Source: Hordeum vulgare subsp. vulgare (lineage: Eukaryota > Streptophyta > Magnoliopsida > Poales > Poaceae). From it: DNA of 64,000 bases. The stretch lies in assembly GCF_904849725.1 (NCBI RefSeq), contig NC_058519.1:651671387-651735386 (forward strand). Direction: 5' to 3'. The position numbers and the translations under genes were made by a program. Below the pieces are notes generated by a model, which saw only the letters and a program-made list of their open reading frames with translations, was not told the DNA's origin and ran no database searches. Shown here one piece after another: positions 36,056 to 47,432 of the stretch (positions within the stretch are counted from its first letter, which is position 1; every line of letters begins with the position of its first letter).

Positions 36056-37249
36056 GAGCATGGTTAATAGTATAGCCAACTGCTGGCTATAAGCCATCTT
36101 ATAGCTCATCTTATAGTTAGCTTGTACAATAGTTAACTATAAAAGAGTACTATTTTTATCATATATGACTCACCTTTCATTCTCACAAAGCACCAAGGAG
36201 CACGTGTTAGAGCTAGCTCTTCACGAAAAGCCCGCTTCCCTTCTCTCTCCTCTTCTCTCTCATCCAACTCAGTAAAAATATAGTACTTTAATCACCGGCG
36301 GAACTCCCCGGTGGGCAGGGTATGGCACCTGCCATACCTTGATTTGAAGCAAAAAAAATACTATACCTAGTACTAATCACTAATTAACCCGGCCACTCTA
36401 ATTCTCTAAATGGTGCGTGCCTGGTCCTCTCCCGTCGCAGTTCGCACCGGAGGCCACATCCAACCATCCAGGATCCATTCCATCACGACCACGTACGCCC
36501 AGTCTCCATCGTCCCTGATTTGGATCCACTCGTTCCCCACCCCAGTCTCCATCGCGACCACGCCTCACGGCACGCACAGCAGCGCACTCCCCCACCGCAC
36601 GCACATCAAACCCTAGGCGGCGGCTGCTCCGACTCCGAGCGACACCGCGGCGGCGCGGGCCAGCAAACGGGCGGCGGCGGTGCGGGGTTCAGCCGGGGCT
36701 GCTGCTTGCGGCGGCGCGGGCCAGTAAACGGGCGGCAGCGGCGGCTGGGGCACTGGGCTCCGACTCCAAGGGACGCCGCGGCGGCGTGCAGGTTCAGCCA
36801 GGGCTGCGGCCTTCAGGGGCGCGGGCCAGCAAACGGGCGGCGGCGGCAGCTGGCCCCTCGGCAAACAGGGCTGGGGATTACCCCAAATTTTCTGAAGGGG
36901 ATTACCTCCAGATTTTCTAATTGCCCATCAAATTTCTAGTTTTTTTACTTTTGAAGATGGAAAGGAAGGGAAAGAACATAGCAAATCCAAAGAAAATAAG
37001 GGTAGGGCACTGCCATTGCCAGGGTCTTCTAGACGTCATTAAAAGCTTCATTATCGGTATGCTTTAGGTTTTTTTCATTGAAACATTTCTACATTTTCAT
37101 TATCGGTGTGCATTGTTAATGTCTATTGACTCTTTTGATTTGCATAAAAAAAATCTTAGTGAGTCTTCGCCCCACCTTAAATTTTTTTCGTGATCCGCCT
37201 CTGACTTTAATCCTTACATCCTGCGGGCTGTATCTTATTGTACTTGCTC
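36056..37249. mobile_element. Tourist-like MITE (about 275 bp) split by a hAT element
   Basis: The ends GAGCATGGTTAATA (36056) and the complement of TATTGTACTTGCTC (37249) form an imperfect terminal inverted repeat, flanked by TTA at 36053-36055 and 37250-37252, the duplication used by PIF/Harbinger-type MITEs. Removing the inner hAT and one 8-bp copy leaves about 275 bp. It lies just upstream of the candidate gene. Confidence 0.7.
36293..37203. mobile_element. Non-autonomous hAT element (911 bp)
   Basis: A perfect 8-bp duplication ACTTTAAT flanks it (36285-36292 and 37204-37211). The ends CACCGGCGGAACT and the complement CAGAGGCGGATCA form a short imperfect inverted repeat of the hAT kind. 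The interior carries a GC-rich block with three related copies of GCGCGGGCCAGCAAACGGGC (about 36650, 36712, 36816). No transposase is present. Open frames in the GC-rich block look like composition effects, though captured exon sequence is possible. Confidence 0.75.
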
Positions 37250-37252
37250 TTA

Positions 37253-37736
37253 TACCTACGTCATGCCACCGGCTGACCACAGATAAGTTTTTCGGTTCAT
37301 TCGGTCGGGCCGGATCGAAGTTTTTTCGGTCCTTTTTTAAAGGAACGGAGCGGCTACTTTTTTTTTTACCGGGCCAGGACCGCGAGCCGGTCCGGACCGA
37401 GCGGGGGCAAAGACCGGCTCGTGGCCGTCCACCCTGAGCCACCCGGCCTTCCTGCGCAAGAGCGAAAAAGAGCCATTTGCACGAACCAACGGAATAGTCA
37501 AAGGGGACCCACAAGGCAGAGACACATCGGATCGGAGGCAGCGAACCAGTCAATTCTCTCTCTTTCTAGATCGGAACTCCTCTAAAACCCTCGTCGCCGC
37601 CGGGTCGGCCGCCGTCTTCGCCCGGTCGCCCCTCGCCGTCAGCTTCATCATCCTGCCGCCTCCCTCCGTCGCCGACCGTTCGCCGTCGTCATATCCGCCC
37701 TCCTGAGTCCCGATCGACCACCTCTTAGTCTCTAAG
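37253..37736 (+). promoter_or_regulatory. Upstream region and probable 5'UTR exon of the peptidase-like gene
   Basis: No clear TATA box is visible. From about 37555 the sequence becomes CT-rich and then GC-rich, typical of a grass 5'UTR, and ends at TCTAAG/GTGAGT, a strong splice donor with the exon end at 37736. The transcription start is unknown. The MITE/hAT pair ends only about 300 bases upstream of the leader. Confidence 0.5.
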
Positions 37737-38099
37737 GTGAGTTGATTAACCATGGCCGTCTCCCGTGCGGTAATTTGATCTGGGCGTGCCGGCGTGCGGC
37801 GCCTCGCCGATGAGCGGAAATGCGATATGCGCGAGTGGATCGGAGTGTGCCTCCTAGACCTGTCCTTGTGTCGTGGATCCATGCACCCTTGTCTCCATCG
37901 CAACTTGGTTGCTTTTGTCTAGTTCGTGTTCGTTGCTGTTCTGATGTTGTGTTTTTTGCTTTGCACGCCACCTGTTTGACAGTTTGGCAAAACCAGGAAT
38001 CTGTTTTGTATATTATATTCTACCTCGATCTGCATGGCACGGTTTGTGCCTTGTACATGATGTTAGCTGATCGAGATGGAACTTGTTATCCAATTGCAG
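37737..38099 (+). other. 5'UTR intron of the peptidase-like gene
   Basis: Donor GTGAGT at 37737, T-rich body, acceptor CAATTGCAG ending at 38099, one base before the start codon. The length of 363 bases and the composition fit a grass leader intron. No cDNA support. Confidence 0.55.
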
Positions 38100-38100
38100 G

Positions 38101-39467
38101 ATGGATGGTGACTACAAACAATATGACAACTTGGACGGCGATTTCCAAATGGAACAACAGGCCAACGGCAATATGGAATTCTGCTTGTCCAGGACTACAA
38201 TATGGGGGCTGAACATCCTTCCGACTACCATTAGGGACCAGGAGGATGAATTGACATGCGTGTTTGAGGCTGCGCTCACAGCAGCGGAGATATCATGGGT
38301 TAGGAATCAGGCACAACATCTGCTCAACAACGGGACAAGCACCAGCACTCAGATTCCGAGTAGCAGCAGCAGCAGCACGCCAAGCACCAGCACTCGGAGT
38401 CCGAGTAGCAGCAGCAGCACCAGGCCGAGCACCAGCACTCAGATTCCGAGTAGCAGCAGCAGCAGCACGCCAAGCACCAGCACTCCGAGTCCGAGTAGCA
38501 GCAGCAGCACCAGGCCGAGCACCAGCACTCAGATTCCGAGTAGCAGCAGCAGAAGCACGCCAAGCACCAGCACTCCGAGTCCGAGTAGCAGCAGCAGCAC
38601 CAGGCCGAGCACCACCACTCTGATTCCCAGCAGCAGCAGCAGCAGCAGGCCGACGATTCCGAGCAGCAGCAGCAGCAGCAGGACGAGCACCAGCACTTCG
38701 ATTCCGAGTACCAGCAGCAGCAGCACTCCAAGCACCAGCACTCCGATTCCGAGTAGCAGCAGCAGCGACACGCTGAGCACCAGCACTCTGATTCCGAGTA
38801 GCAGTAGCAGTGACACGCAGAGTACTAGCGGAATAACCAGAATCACATTTGATACGCAGAACTTTGTCAAGGCCTACGAAACTCACATCGGTATGACTCT
38901 CGATGAGGATAACCGCAGGCGCAGGGCCTGGGGATTCCGGGCGTCTGTAGCCTTGGAAGTGTTCGAGCGGGTTGGTGTTCTGGCCACGTCAGATTCCTGG
39001 CCCGACAAGAGAGTCATTCAACTCCGTTGCCATAGAACGTTACGCTATCAGAGGTTTCCACGGTTGGCGCAGTATATTCTCAGTGGGAAACCCATCATGG
39101 GCGTCATTCCGGTTGCCCCGCACCTAGCAAACCTCAGACCGGGTGAAATCTATGAGTTCCGTAAAGGGAGTGTCCCATCTACTCAGGCCAAGACATTTGG
39201 TCATATGGTTGTGTTTATTGGCTACGGTGAAGAAGCTGGCCCTCTTCGAAGGCGTACTTAGTCTTCCTTAACTCCTATGGCAATCAGTTTGGAGAAAACG
39301 GAATTGGTAGAGTTTATCTTGATCAGGTCTACACTGATCGGTTGTACCTCCTAGACATGGATCCTCCAGCTCCTGTTTGTCCGATGGCCGTGCAGGATGA
39401 TGGTGTGGCGCTAAATGATGACGAAGCTAGTGCGGACATCGACGCAATTCTAGAGCTCGGCGATTAG
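38101..39467 (+). CDS. Papain-like (C1A) peptidase-like protein with Ser/Thr/Pro repeat tract, frameshifted near the end
   Basis: ATG 38101 directly follows the intron acceptor. Residues 1-79 (MDGDYKQYDNL onward) match nothing I know and have no signal peptide. Residues 80-240 are eleven near-copies of a 15-residue Ser/Thr/Pro unit. From about 241 the protein looks like the C-terminal lobe of a papain-family peptidase. GHMVVFIGYG has the catalytic His position (H368). After a one-base frameshift near 39244, FLNSYGNQFGENGIGRVYL supplies the Asn of the NSWG motif, with Tyr for Trp. Without correction the frame stops at 39259-39261. The shifted frame runs on to TAG 39465-39467 with an acidic tail. 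No GSCWAF-type cysteine box is present, so it cannot be a normal peptidase. It may be a pseudogene, a non-catalytic homologue, or carry a sequence error. Intergenic-looking sequence lies on both sides, and this is the only likely host gene in the window. Confidence 0.65.
38338..38820 (+). repeat. 45-bp coding minisatellite, about 11 units
   Basis: The unit encodes 15 residues such as STSTQIPSSSSSSTP. The first six units alternate between a QIP and a (P/R)SP form, giving a 90-bp higher-order repeat; the eighth unit is short (11 residues). AGCAGC runs inside each unit make it slippage-prone, and the unit lengths keep the frame. Confidence 0.9.
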
Positions 39468-40700
39468 GCTTCTGTCGGTGAAGCTGCCATTTCTTTGTCC
39501 TGAGCATATCACCATTTTGTCAGAATATGGTACAGTAGCCAATGATCTTAGTTTTCTTTGCCCGATGGCTGTTTTGGTTGACTCTGACACGTCATGAGTG
39601 TTGTTACTTTGTTACACTATGGCATGCCATCGTTTTGGCTTAAGCATATGACCAATGATGCCATCACTTTCTCCTAAGCATAGCACCAATTGTCACAATG
39701 TATGGTACAGTAACCAATGATCTCAAAGTTAGAACTAGTTGTCTTTACGCGGTCGCTGCTTTGGGGTGACTGGGCCGAGACAATTTTTTCAATTGTTGCA
39801 TTCCAATTAAATTGTATTGTCAGTTTTGCAATTCTACAATTGATGCAATGTATTGCGTTTGCCTCTTACAGCTTCTGCGTTTGATGATGCTCCCACTCAC
39901 CAATCCAATCCAATTGATGCAATCCAATCTAATTAACTAGTATTATCAGTTCATTATTCATATCTTATAAAATTATATGGTTGAGTTTTTCCAGTTTTTT
40001 GGGGGCCTTGTGCGCAATTTTGTATTCTTTTTTTCCTACTTATAAAGATTGAAAATGATGATGAATTCGCATGTGGACCCAATAAAATCCATATACAAAT
40101 AAAATACACCTGTACACACACGTGGAACTAGCAAACCATGCAAGTGTTCCTTAAGAAAAAGCTTTCAAGAGATACAAATAAACAATATTGTTACTCACAC
40201 GTGGGACTTAACACAAATAAACAAATATGCTAATACTGAGACCAACTTCATTGTGAAGCGCATAAATAACAGACACAAAAAATGGGCCTCTAACTCGAAA
40301 TCATAGTATTGATTTTAGGTTCTCTTCCCAATCAACTCTTCCAGTCCTATCTTCTATGGCATAGCATTAGAGAGGAATACATTGTGATTTTGATGTGGCG
40401 ATAGATCTCATCCTAGTATCCTATCCAAGACCTTGTGCATTCAACTTACTAATGTCCATTCGCCTATGTTTTCAAATTTCAAATGTTGTCTCACTTGACA
40501 ACTTGCGAAGGGCCTACTACAATGTCACATGGTCTTTCACAGTATTTCCGCTCTCATTTTAATCGTGAATCATACAATGGTTGCAGGACCCTAACGACTT
40601 TCAACCATCTCCTAAGTTTGTGCCCTCACTTCTTATCTTCTTGTTTTGACTTCATAGCAATGCATGGGCATCTTTTTGAAAAAAGCAACAGGCGTGCGTT
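39468..40700. other. 3' flank of the gene and intergenic sequence
   Basis: AT-rich and without a supported gene. The first 300 bases are probably 3'UTR and contain two related copies of a block with ATGGTACAGTA and CCAATGATCT (about 39528 and 39703). The rest up to the Copia LTR at 40701 shows no element I recognise. Confidence 0.4.
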
Positions 40701-42423
40701 TGTTGGGGAACGTCGCATGGCAAACAAAAAATTTCATGCGCGCACACAAGATCTATTCATGGTGATGACCATTTACGAGAGGAGAGAGTGCATCTACATA
40801 CCCTTGTAGATCGCTAAGCGGAAGCGTATATAATGCGGTTGATGTAGTCGAACATCTTCGCGATCCAAATCGCATTCCGTCCCGTGATCCCTTCACGATC
40901 CGTCCCGCGATCTCATCACGATCCATCCTGATCTAGTCCCGAACAGACGGCACCTCCACGTTCAGCACACGTACAGCTCGATGACGATCTCCGCCTTCTT
41001 GATCCAGCAAGAGGGAGCAGAGAGGTAGCTAAGTTCTCCGACAGCCTAACGGCGTGGCGGCGATGGTGGTGGAGCTGATCCGCAGGGCTACGCCGTGCAC
41101 TGCCGAACCAGTCTAGAGAAAGAACGAACTAGAGGGAGGGAGAGGGGCTGCGCCTTAGATTATGGTCAAGGATGCCCTCTCTCCCCTCTAATATATATAG
41201 GAGGGAGGGGAAGTGGTGTGGCGCCCTAGGGTTTTCCCTAGGGTTGGCCGGCCAAACCAAGAGAGGAGGAATCCTCCTCCAACAAGGGAGGTGGAGTCCT
41301 ACTCCTAGTAGGATTCCCTCCCCACTTGGCCTCCTCCCATCTCCTTGGCGCAAGGGCCTTTAGGGGCTGGCAGCCCAGCCCACTAAGGGCTGGTGCGCCA
41401 CCTCTTTGGCCCATGTGGCCCCTGGGGTTGGTGGATCTCTCCCGATGGACCCCCGGAACTCATTCGTCATACCCGGTACACTACCGTAAATGTCCGAGAC
41501 CATTTCAGAGCCCAAACACCTTCTTCCTAGATATCAATGTTCGTCTCCGGACCATTTCGGAACTCCTCGTGACGTCCGGGATCTTATCCGATACTCCAAA
41601 CAACCTTCGGTGACCAACATACATAACTCAACTATACCGAAACGCCATTGAAGCTTAAGTGTGTAGACATGACCGAGACACTCTCCGGTCAATAACCAAT
41701 AGCGGGACCAGGATGCCCATATTCGCTCCTACATATTATACGAAGATCATTATTGGTAGAACATCTATGTCAAGGACTCAGTTAATCCCGTATACTATTC
41801 CCTTTGTCCATCGGTATGTTACTTGCCCGAGATTCGATCGCCGGTATCTTCATACCTAGTTCAATCTCGTTACTGGCAAGTCTCTTTACTCCTTCCGTAA
41901 TACAAGATTACATAACTAGCTACTTAGTCACATTGCTTTCAAGGCTTGTTATGATGTTGTATTACCGAGTGGGCCCCGAGATACCTCTCCGTTACACGGA
42001 GTGACAAATTCCAGTCTTGATCCATGCCAACCCAATAGACACCTTCAGAGATACCTGTAGAGCACCTTTATAGTCACCTAGTTACGTTGTGATGTTCGAT
42101 ACACACAAGGTATTTCTCCGGTGTACGAGAGTTGCATGATCTCATGGTCATAGGAACATATACTTTGACATGCAGAAAACAGTAGCAATAAACTGACACG
42201 ATCATATGGTACGTTCATAGTTTGGGTTAGGAAACCTTGACCATCTTTGATCAACAAGCTAGTCCTTCAGAGGCTCACTAGGGATAGTATGTTGTCTATG
42301 TATCCACACATGTATTTAAGTTTCCAATCAATACAATTCTAGCATGGATAATAAATGATCATCATGAACAAGAAAATATAATAATAACCAATTTATTATT
42401 GCCTCTAGGGCATATTTCCAACA
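40701..42423 (-). repeat. 3' LTR of element E (1723 bp)
   Basis: It begins TGTTGGGGAACG and ends ATTTCCAACA in plus orientation. A minus-strand TATA lies near 41190-41200. It is clearly more diverged from A and B than they are from each other. Confidence 0.9.
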
Positions 42424-44212
42424 GTCTCCCACTTGCACTAGAGTCAATAATCTAGTTCACATCACTATGTGATTGTAATGAATCTAACACCCATACAGTT
42501 CTGGGGTTTGATCATGTCTTGCTTGCGAGATAGGTTTTTAGTCAACGGGTCTGAAACATTCAGATCTGTATGTACTTTACAAATCTCAATGTCATACTCT
42601 AGATGCTTCTACCATGCTTCACTTGGAACAATTCCAAATGACTGCTCCACTATATGAATCAGGTTTACTACTCAGAGTTATCCAGAATAGTGTCATAGCT
42701 TGCATTGATGTAACCCTTTAGGACGAACTCTTTTATTACCTCCATAATCGAGAAAAATTCCTCAGTCCACTAGTTACTGAGGATAACTGTGACCATTGTT
42801 CAATGATTCAATCCTGGATCACTCTTTGTACCCCTTGACAGACTCATGGCAAGGCACACATTAGGTGCGGTACACAGCATGACATACTATAGAGCCTATA
42901 GCTAAGGCATAGGGGACGACCTTCGTCCTTTCTCTTTCTTCTGCTGTGGTCGGGCTTTGAGTCTTACTCAAATTCACACCTTACAATACAGTCAAGAACT
43001 CCTTCTTTGACCGATCCATTTCGAACTGCTTCAAAATCTTGTTAAGGTATGTATTTATTGAAAGTTATATCAAGCGCCTTGATCTATCTCTATAGATCTC
43101 GATGCTCAATGTTCAAGTAGCTCAACCCAGGTTTTCCTTTCAAACAACCCTTTATGCTTTCTAGAAATTCTACATTATTTCCGATCAACAATATGTCAAC
43201 CACATATACTTATTAGAAATTCTATAGTACTCCCACCCACTTTCTTGGAAATACAAGTTTCTCATAAACTTTGTATAAACCCAAAAGTTTTGATCATCTC
43301 ATCAAAGTGTATATTCCAACTCCGAGATGCTTGCTCCAGTCCATAGAAGAATCGTTGGAGCTTGCATGCTTGTTAGCATCCTTATGATCGACAAAACCTT
43401 CTGGTTGTATCGCATAGTACCTTTCCTCATGGAAACCGTCGAGGAAACAATGTTTGACATCCATCTGCAAGATTTCATAATTAAAAATATGCAGCAACTG
43501 CTAACATAATTCCAACACACTTTAGCATCGCTACGGGTGAGAAAGTCTCATCGTAGGCAACTCCTTGAACTTGTCGGAAACCTCTTTGCAACAAGTCGAG
43601 CTTTCTAAATGGTGACATTTACCATCATCGTCTGTCTTCCTGTTAAAGATCCATTTGTACCTAACAGCCTTACGACCATCATGTAGTTCTTCCAAAGTCT
43701 ACACTTTGTTTTCATACATAGATCCTATCTCAGATTTCATGGCCTCCAACCATTTGTTGGAATCCAGGCCCACCATCGCTTCTCCATAGCTCGTAGGTTC
43801 ATTGTTGTCCACCAACATGACCTCCAAGACAGGATTACCGTACCACTCTAGAGCAGTTCGTTTCCTTATCGACCCACGAGGTTTGGTTGTAACTTGATCC
43901 TTAGCTTCATGATCACCATCATCAGCTTTCCACTTCAACTAGTGTAGGCACCACATGAACAACTTCTTGCGCCTTCTACTCTTTGGTTGAAGTGATGGTT
44001 CAATAACCTCATCAAGTTCCATCATCCTCCCACTCAATTCTTTCAAGAGAAACTTTTCTCGAGAAAGGACCCGTTTCTAGAAACAAACACTTTGCTTTCG
44101 GATCTGAGATAGGAAGTATACCTAATTGTTTTGGGTGTCCTATGAAGATGCATTTATCTGCTTTGGGTTCGAGCTTATCAGGCAGAAGCCTTTTGACATA
44201 AGCATCGTAGCT
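42424..44212 (-). pseudogene. Decayed RNase H, RT and integrase tail of element E
   Basis: The polypurine tract complement is at 42424-42438. Short surviving frames align with B: 43294-43497 (MDVKHCFLDGF, the QMDVKTAF region), 43699-43938 (AMVGLDSNKWLEAMKSEIG) and 44012-44219 (ADKCIFIGHPK). Indels and stops separate them, so it cannot be expressed as a polyprotein. Confidence 0.85.
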
Positions 44213-44219
44213 TGATGAC

Positions 44220-45877
44220 TCATACGTCTCCAACGTATCTACAATTTTTTATGGTTCCATGCTATTATCTTGTCAACTTTGGATGTTTTATATGCATGAA
44301 TATGCTATTTTATATCTTTTTTGGGACTAACCTATTAACTCAGTGCCAAGTGCCAGTTTCTGTTTTTTCCGTGTTTTTGACCCTTTTTCAGTCGGAGTCC
44401 AAACGGAATAAATTTTCGCGATGATTTGTTTTGGACCAAAAGAGACCCCCGAAGCTTTGGAAGAAGGCCAGAAGAGCCACGAGGGAGTCATAAGCCCAAG
44501 AGGCGCGACCCCCCTAGGCCGCACCTACCAGGCTTGTGACCTCCTCGTGGGCCCAACCGACGTAATTCCACCGCTATAAATTCCTATAAATACAGAAACC
44601 CCCAAATAGAAACCTAGATCGGGAGTTTCGCCGCCGCAAGCCTCTATAGCCACCAAAAACCAATCTGGATCCCGTTCCGGCACCCTGCCGGAGGGGGAGT
44701 CCATCTCCGGTGGCCATCTTCATCATCCCGGCAATCTCCATGACGAGGAGGGAGTAGTTCTCCCTCGGGGGTGAGGGTATGTACCGGTAGCTATGTGTTT
44801 GATCTCTCTCTCTCTCTCTCATGTTCTTGAGATGTCATGATCTCGATGTACGGCGGGCTTTGCTACTATAGTTGGATCCAATGATGTTCTTCCCCCTCTC
44901 CCTTCTTGTAATGAATTGTGTTTTCCCTTTGGAGTTATCTTATCGGATTGAGTCTTTAAGAACACTTGATGTATGTCTTGCACGTGTCTATCTGTGGTGA
45001 CAATGGGATATTCATGTGAGTACTTGATGTATGTTTTGGTGATCAACTTGCTGGTTTCTTGACATCGGGAACCTATGCGTATGGGTTGGCACACGTTTCG
45101 ACTCTCCGGTAGAAACTTTGGTTCACTCTTTGAAGTTCTATGTGTTGGTTGAATAGATGATTCTGAGATTGTGTGATGCATATCGTATAATCATGCCCAC
45201 GGATACTTGAGGTGACAATGGAGTATCTAGGTGACATTAGGGTCTTGGTTGATGTGTGTCTTAAGGTGTTATTCTAGTACGAACTCTATGATGGATTGAA
45301 CGGAAAGAATAGCTTCGTGTTATTTTACTACGGACTCTTGAATAGATCGATCAGAAAGAATAACTTTGTGGTGGTTTCGAACCCGACAATAATCTCTTCG
45401 TTTGTTCTCCGCTATTAGTTACTTTGGAGTGACTCTTTGTTGCACGTTGAGGGATAGTTATATGATCCAATTATGTTATCATTGTTGAGAGAACTTCACT
45501 AGTGAAAGTATGAACCCTAGGCCTTGTTTCCACGCATTGCAATACCATTCGTGCTCGCTTTTACTATTAGTTACCTTGCTATTTTTGTAATTTCAGATTA
45601 CAAAAACCTATATCTACCATCCATATCTTGTATCACCATCTCTTCGCCGAACTAGTGCACCTATACAACTTACCATTGTATTGGGTGTGTTGGGGATGCA
45701 AGAGACTCTTTGTTATTTGGTTGCAGGGTTGCTTGAGAGAGACCATCTTCATCCTACACCTCCCGCGGATTGATAAACCTTAGGTCACCCACTTGAGGGA
45801 AAATTGCTACTCTTACAAACCTCTGCACTTGGAGGCCCAACAACATCTACAAGGAGAAGGTTGTGTAGTAGACATCA
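44220..45877 (+). repeat. 5' LTR of element D
   Basis: It starts TCATACGTCTCC (TG changed to TC) and ends TAGTAGACATCA. TATA-like TATAAATTCCTATAAATA at 44573-44590. A U3 inverted repeat has arms near 44481-44496 and 44531-44546. A TC-dinucleotide run lies near 44800-44820. Confidence 0.88.
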
Positions 45878-45887
45878 AGCTCTTGTC

Positions 45888-45905
45888 TAGCGCCGTTGCC
45901 GGGGA
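45888..45905 (+). other. Primer binding site, tRNA-Asp type, element D
   Basis: TAGCGCCGTTGCCGGGGA differs at one base (second position, G to A) from the site in C and G. It lies ten bases after the LTR. Confidence 0.8.
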
Positions 45906-45989
45906 GGTTAGCGCTTGAAGGTATATCTTTATATCTTGCAATCGAATCTTTTAGTTTCTTATTTAGTCTATAAAAGAAAACTACAAAAA

Positions 45990-47432
45990 ATGGAATTGAG
46001 GTTGCCTCATATGCTTCATCTTTTCAATGTCTTTCGTGAGAATGATGGGAAGGAAAATTGTGCTCAAGTTCTAGAAGAAGAATTACATAGAATGCTTGGC
46101 ATAAAATATGTGAATGATGAGCATGATTGCAATATAGTTGGTATGAATACTTTGAATATCCATGATGCCAATGATGATTGCACCATTCATGATGAAAATG
46201 TTTCCTATAAGCATGTCGATTTCTGTGGAGTGCCTAGAGTTTGCAAAAATATACCAAAAAGGGAAAATAGATTTTGCAAGAGGCATAAGTATTTATAAAC
46301 TAAATGGTTGCATGAAAGGCTAGCTTATTGTGCTGAAGAATTTTATTTTCTTCGCCTTACTTGTGATCTTTGCAATGAAAGATGCCATTTTAATTTCCAA
46401 TGAAATTTTTTTCATGATCAAGTGGTGCCCAAAAATTGTGATAACTTCATTACCCTCGAGCATCGTAATGAACTTAGTCTACTTTTGGGGTATGAAGACA
46501 TGAAACATAAAACTAAGAGCCTTCGAGATTGGGCTATCATGAAAGTGCTTGATTTTGATCTAGAAGAAATCTATTTATATTGTGCGGTGAATTGCATTGA
46601 GAATCCCTACATTGCCAATTACTTAAAGACAAGGAAACAAATAGAAGATAAAGATAATACTAACGAAGGGGAAGAGGTTTCCCAATACCCTCCTATTATC
46701 TCTTATGATGAATCAGGTAATGAGGAGGAGCTTTCTATTCAACCAACCTCTCCAAAAAGAAGCTTGGAAGAATTAAGTAAATCTTCACATGGGGTGAAGA
46801 AGAAGAAAAGAAGAAAAAGTAAAGGTAAAGAGGTATCTCTCCCAAATGATGTTGCTCCTACTATTGATATGCCTCATGAGAATGAATTAAAAATAAATGT
46901 GGAGGATGACAATAATTGCTATACTCTTGGTGCTATTCATACTATTAATGATGAGAGTGATTATGTCTATGATATGCAAAACCACAAGCTTGGGGATGCT
47001 ATGTTTGACGAGAATGACATGTTTGAGAATATATTTGCTACAATCAAAGTTTGTCCCAAGCTTGGGGATGCTTCGTTAAATGAAGATGATCCTTTCAGCC
47101 CCCCACTTTGAGCGATCAACTTTACTATGACTTTTGCATACCTCCTATCTATGATGATTATTGTGATGATACTTATGCTATAGAGAAGAATGATGATAAA
47201 ACTTGTCACAATTATGAGTACCCCTTTGCTAAACCTTGCCTTTTCAATGTGGAAACTATTTGTAGTATCCAAGTCTTTTATGGTACTCCCACTACTATTG
47301 ATGAGAATGGATTTCCTTATGTGGAGAGTAGTAAAATTTCTATGCTTGTATATCATGAAAAGAATGCATTAAGTGTTGGTTATATTGTTGAATTCATTCA
47401 TGATGCTACCGAAAATTATTATGATAGAGGAT
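45990..47432 (+). pseudogene. Element D reading frame of unknown function, continued at 57443-57660
   Basis: The frame starts at ATG 45990 (MELRLPHMLHLF) and has in-frame stops at 46296-46298 and about 46404. A one-base shift lies near 47105, and the sequence is otherwise open up to the insertion point of G. After removing G and one AGGAT copy it stays open to TGA at 57658-57660, roughly 550 codons in all. It has a Cys/His-containing part (FCGVPRVCKN, FCKRHKYL), a Lys/Arg-rich nuclear-signal-like KKKKRRKSK, and two KLGDA segments coded by polypurine-like DNA. I recognise it only as the kind of protein frequent in Triticeae non-autonomous Gypsy elements. Its role is unknown. Confidence 0.6.

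Larger units (their letters stand above)
40701..44212 (-). mobile_element. Element E: Copia retrotransposon (Angela/BARE-like), 5' part outside window
   Basis: The 3' LTR, polypurine tract and decayed pol are on the minus strand. The body stops at 44212, where element F is inserted, and the remainder should lie beyond the right edge. Its coding relics share many states with element A rather than B, for example GTAGTTCTTCCAAAGTCTA (A near 12359, E near 43682), so A and E belong to one decayed lineage. Confidence 0.85.

Noticed and set aside
36520..36939. 139-codon GC-rich frame
   Set aside because: Inside the hAT element, with repeats and strand-symmetric openness. Noted as possible captured sequence only.
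38264..38886. Long frames on both strands over the repeat tract of the peptidase-like gene
   Set aside because: Shadows of the 45-bp repeat, which has no stops in several frames. Only the +1 frame joins a recognisable domain and a good start.
44213..44219. Start of element D at TGATGACTC
   Set aside because: With this start no target duplication exists. Placing the start at 44220 gives a perfect ATGAC pair and leaves TGATGAC as the tip of element F's LTR.
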